From assembly GCA_937891125.1 (NCBI GenBank), contig CALAEZ010000052.1:1-7679 (forward strand): 7,679 nucleotides of DNA. Reading direction: 5' to 3'. The stretch is from an uncultured Treponema sp. (GTDB lineage Bacteria; Spirochaetota; Spirochaetia; Treponematales; Treponemataceae). Numbering within the stretch: position 1 is the stretch's first letter; each line of letters starts with the position of its first letter. The notes below the pieces were generated by a model. That model was not told the DNA's origin, made no database searches, and was given only the letters and a program-made list of their open reading frames with translations. This document shows, one piece after another, positions 6,051-7,679 of this stretch. A program made the translations under genes and the position numbers.

Positions 6051-6481
6051 TTAAAGCATAAGATGAGGATATAGATAGGCGTAAGAAGAACTTAATGTTG
6101 TATTCGAACCGTCTGATGAAAGATAAAATTCTTCTTGATATAAACAGCAGGAGTTGCCGCCGAGTACACGTGTACCGCTAATTAAAACAACGGTACTGCT
6201 AATTTTTTGAACATAAGTGCAAATAAAGATTGCGCTCATAGATGTTGAGCTATTAGTATCAAGTCCGATACTTCCATTAAGCAACCGCTTGTCGCCAATT
6301 TCATTATCGGATAACGCGTCGCATAGAGTCGTTGCCAGTTCTGTCACCGTAACGTATGAATCAGCCTCATGGTACAGTTTGTATCTTCACTTAGCGCATT
6401 TACTACCTCGCTTACATCGTCACTTGTTGCAATGCCTGAATATTCCGCGTGCTTCGACGCGTCCTGAAAGCCCTCTGCATA
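6051..6481 (-). pseudogene. frameshifted, 5'-truncated gene of unknown function
   Basis: Two minus-strand frames join into one plausible protein. Bases 6481-6380 encode YAEGFQDASKHAEYSGIA and continue to NALSEDT. The next frame continues with KLYHEADSYVTVTELATT and runs to a TAA at 6051, giving about 143 residues in all. Restoring one A in the AAA run (TTT at 6378-6380 on the plus strand) fuses them without a stop. No convincing start codon exists: the frame is closed by TAA at 6530-6532 and its only start-like codon is a GTG inside the phosphatase start region. The 5' part has therefore been lost or replaced. The C-terminal half is rich in Ser, Thr and hydrophobic beta-formers, with a heptad echo ISSTVVL-ISGTRVL, as in a secreted or surface protein, but no family is recognised. 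The frameshift could also be a sequencing error. Confidence 0.5.
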
Positions 6482-6504
6482 TTTCTTTTTTTGCGCTTTT
6501 CCGC

Positions 6505-6510
6505 TACACT
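6505..6510 (+). promoter_or_regulatory. -10 box placed for a leaderless phosphatase mRNA
   Basis: CCGCTACACT ends seven bases before the ATG at 6518. The surrounding TTTCCGCTACA is identical to the sequence before the metallopeptidase start (4819-4829). No Shine-Dalgarno is present, and the -35 position (6482-6487, TTTCTT) is a poor match. Confidence 0.45.
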
Positions 6511-6517
6511 CATTTTC

Positions 6518-6967
6518 ATGCACAAGATTTTATTTGTCTGCCACGGAAACATTTGCCGCTCGCCGATGGCAGAAATGGTGATGAAGCATTTAGTACGAGA
6601 GGCAGGGCGCGAGAGCGATTTTTTTATCGACAGCTCGGCGGCGCAAACTGACGCAATCGGCTGCGGAATGCACCGTGGAACGCGCAACAAGCTTATCCGC
6701 GAGCAGATTCCGTTTACCGAGCATTACGCGCGTCTTACCACGGCAGCCGACTATGCGCAGTTTGACCTGATTATCTGCATGGATGAAGAAAACGTAGAAG
6801 ACTTAAACTACATTTTTAGCGGAGACGGCGAGGGTAAAGTGCACAAGCTTTTAAGCTATTGTGGCTTAAAGCGCGATGTTGCCGACCCCTGGTATACCGG
6901 AAATTTTGACGAAACTTTCCGCGACGTGATGCAGGGCTGTACCGCACTCTTAAAGGCGATCGGGTGA
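6518..6967 (+). CDS. low-molecular-weight protein tyrosine phosphatase
   Basis: The 149-residue protein is a complete LMW-PTP, which hydrolyses phosphotyrosine through a cysteinyl-phosphate intermediate in the cytoplasm. The P-loop CHGNICRS places the nucleophile at Cys8 and the phosphate-binding Arg at 14, with Ser15 following as in the family. The general-acid loop DPWY (123-126) supplies Asp123. The DLIICMDEENVEDL segment (83-96) is also typical. Length matches the eukaryotic-like YfkJ/YwlE-size class. I chose the ATG at 6518 because the core strand MHKILFVCHGN begins there; the in-frame ATG at 6449 would add an unrelated hydrophobic stretch that overlaps the promoter. No tyrosine kinase or polysaccharide gene is adjacent, so its substrate is unknown. 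It overlaps the next ORF by 4 bases (GTGA) and is GC-rich (60% in 6601-6660). Confidence 0.94.
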   Translation: MHKILFVCHGNICRSPMAEMVMKHLVREAGRESDFFIDSSAAQTDAIGCGMHRGTRNKLIREQIPFTEHYARLTTAADYAQFDLIICMDEENVEDLNYIFSGDGEGKVHKLLSYCGLKRDVADPWYTGNFDETFRDVMQGCTALLKAIG

Positions 6968-7476
6968 TAAAAATGCAGATAATCGAAATCCCCGATGCCG
7001 AAGCAAAAACTAACCTCTACTCCGATGCGGTAAGTGCTCAGGTAAAAGAACATGCTACCACTTTTTTGCAATCATTTTTGCCTCATTTTAAGCCTTCCGA
7101 CCAGGCAAATGTGCGGCTTCTTGTGGAAGACTGGCTAGCAAATTATGCCCTTGTAGACTATCATTGCAACATCGAAGATGTCTAGGAAGTGCTTTTTACC
7201 GAAGATGTTCTGAAAAACGGCTCATTTTATTACAATGAATTTTCTTCGGCAGAGGAAATTGAAAAATGGGATGATGAAAAAAGTCAGTTTGACACTGCCC
7301 TTATACTGATTACCATTCCAGAAAAAGACGGTATAACGATGGAAGAGCTTTCAAAAATTATGACACCTCTGCACAATCATTCTACTTCAAAAGACACGCG
7401 TTTATACTATGGCTATGTCATACGTAAGGACGAGTACAGCTTCCCTTGCAGAATTGTGTATCATGTGCAGGATTAA
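6964..7476 (+). pseudogene. hypothetical protein gene interrupted by an in-frame TAG
   Basis: One frame runs from the GTG at 6964 (or ATG at 6973) to the TAA at 7474 and is broken only by TAG at 7183-7185. Both sides read as normal protein: 73 residues before (NLYSDAVSAQVKEH, then LLVEDWLANYALVDYH) and 96 after (EVLFTEDVLKNGSFYYN to CRIVYHVQD). Without the stop the product would be about 170 residues, acidic, without signal peptide or membrane segment. I recognise no family. Its start overlaps the phosphatase stop (GTGA), suggesting translational coupling and a shared transcript. Genome-wide TAG recoding is unlikely, since three other genes here end in TAG. The options are a recent nonsense mutation, a sequencing error, or two genuinely separate small proteins, the second from GTG at 7189 or a downstream start. 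Confidence 0.55.
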
Positions 7477-7492
7477 AAATATTTATTATTAA

Positions 7493-7521
7493 ATGTCAAA
7501 AGAATTTTTTTATGCTACCAT
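7493..7521 (+). promoter_or_regulatory. possible promoter before the DUF4160 remnant
   Basis: ATGTCA (7493-7498, 4 of 6 to TTGACA) and TACCAT (7516-7521, 4 of 6 to TATAAT) are 17 bases apart. The -10 has the extended TGC lead (TGCTACCAT) and lies four bases before an ATG at 7526. The layout resembles the other leaderless-type starts in the window. Confidence 0.35.
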
Positions 7522-7525
7522 ATTT

Positions 7526-7661
7526 ATGTGCCTAGCTAATAAACAAAAACGGCTACAGATTTTTCTTTTTCTCCAATGAAAGCATGCCTTTAGAATTAGG
7601 TCACATATATGTCGAAAGCCACTCCTGTCCAATTAACATAGAGGGGCTTTTTAAAAGTTAA
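7526..7661 (+). pseudogene. DUF4160 family remnant with a frameshift
   Basis: Bases 7536-7661 encode 41 residues containing NKNGYRFFFFSNE and, after a short linker, GHIYVE. These match the DUF4160 pattern of GYRFFFFSxE followed by HIHV. DUF4160 proteins are usually about 70-90 residues and often pair with DUF2442 partners in toxin-antitoxin-like modules. Here the frame is closed upstream by TAG at 7533-7535. Removing one base (for example G7535) would join it to the ATG at 7526, just behind a -10-like box. The usual C-terminal half is missing, as TAA follows soon after the HIYV motif. I read it as a decayed copy. No DUF2442-like partner lies in the window, but one could follow the promoter at the right edge. 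Confidence 0.55.
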
Positions 7662-7667
7662 GATCCT

Positions 7668-7676
7668 TGCTATAAT
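7668..7676 (+). promoter_or_regulatory. strong extended -10 element at the window edge
   Basis: TGCTATAAT combines a perfect TATAAT (7671-7676) with the extended TGn motif. The -35 position at 17 bases (7648-7653, TTTTTA) is weak, as is common with extended -10 promoters. It shares the GCTA lead with the other -10 boxes here and should drive a gene starting just beyond the window. Confidence 0.5.
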
Positions 7677-7679
7677 GAA

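Noticed and set aside
6164..6175. Perfect 12-bp palindrome GTACACGTGTAC and nearby repeats GTACCGCTAATT / GTACTGCTAATT
   Set aside because: Both lie in the minus-strand pseudogene, where the 21-base repeat corresponds to a heptad echo in the protein. A single short palindrome is not enough to call an operator.
6217..6651. Plus-strand frame of 144 codons between the lipoprotein and phosphatase
   Set aside because: It runs into the phosphatase in another frame and its translation looks non-coding. The minus strand here reads as the better protein.
7183..7185. TAG as a recoded sense codon (for example pyrrolysine)
   Set aside because: Three other genes in the window end in TAG, and nothing here suggests recoding machinery, so a nonsense mutation or read error is simpler.

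Overview
The window is bacterial chromosome, most likely from a host-associated spirochaete of the Treponema type. This is a moderate inference. It rests on the gene set, a lipoprotein whose lipobox fits only relaxed spirochaetal rules, and several start codons sitting directly behind a -10 box. There are no rRNA, tRNA, CRISPR, integrase or transposase signatures.

Layout. 1-741 (+) is the 3' part of a Bax-inhibitor-1-like membrane protein. It converges on a short RsmI-type tetrapyrrole-family methyltransferase (762-1472, -). A 154-bp region with predicted hairpins precedes a xylose-isomerase-like TIM-barrel enzyme (1711-2544, +), which converges on a GGDEF diguanylate cyclase with an intact I-site (2600-3391, -). 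A DUF763 protein (3453-4790, -) and a YgjP-like metallopeptidase (4837-5400, +) start back to back from a 46-bp region with no room for Shine-Dalgarno sites. A GC-rich gap leads to a small predicted lipoprotein with a duplicated domain (5565-6047, +). The last 1.6 kb mixes an intact low-molecular-weight protein tyrosine phosphatase (6518-6967, +) with three damaged reading frames: a frameshifted minus-strand gene (6051-6481), an ORF split by an in-frame TAG (6964-7476), and a DUF4160 remnant (7526-7661). The window ends on a strong extended -10 element for a gene beyond it.

Composition is mosaic. The left genes and the lipoprotein sample at about 35-43% G+C per 60-base row. Most of DUF763, the metallopeptidase, the gap after it and the phosphatase sample at about 50-62%. 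The shift from 38% to 60% inside the 3' end of DUF763, near 3660, looks like a recombination joint.

No multi-gene pathway is evident. The genes mostly act singly, and the only likely co-transcribed pair is the phosphatase and the TAG-split ORF, which overlap by 4 bases. The observations most worth following are the interlocked divergent promoters of DUF763 and the metallopeptidase, the recurrent leaderless-type GCTA(-10) start architecture, and the cluster of damaged genes at the right end.
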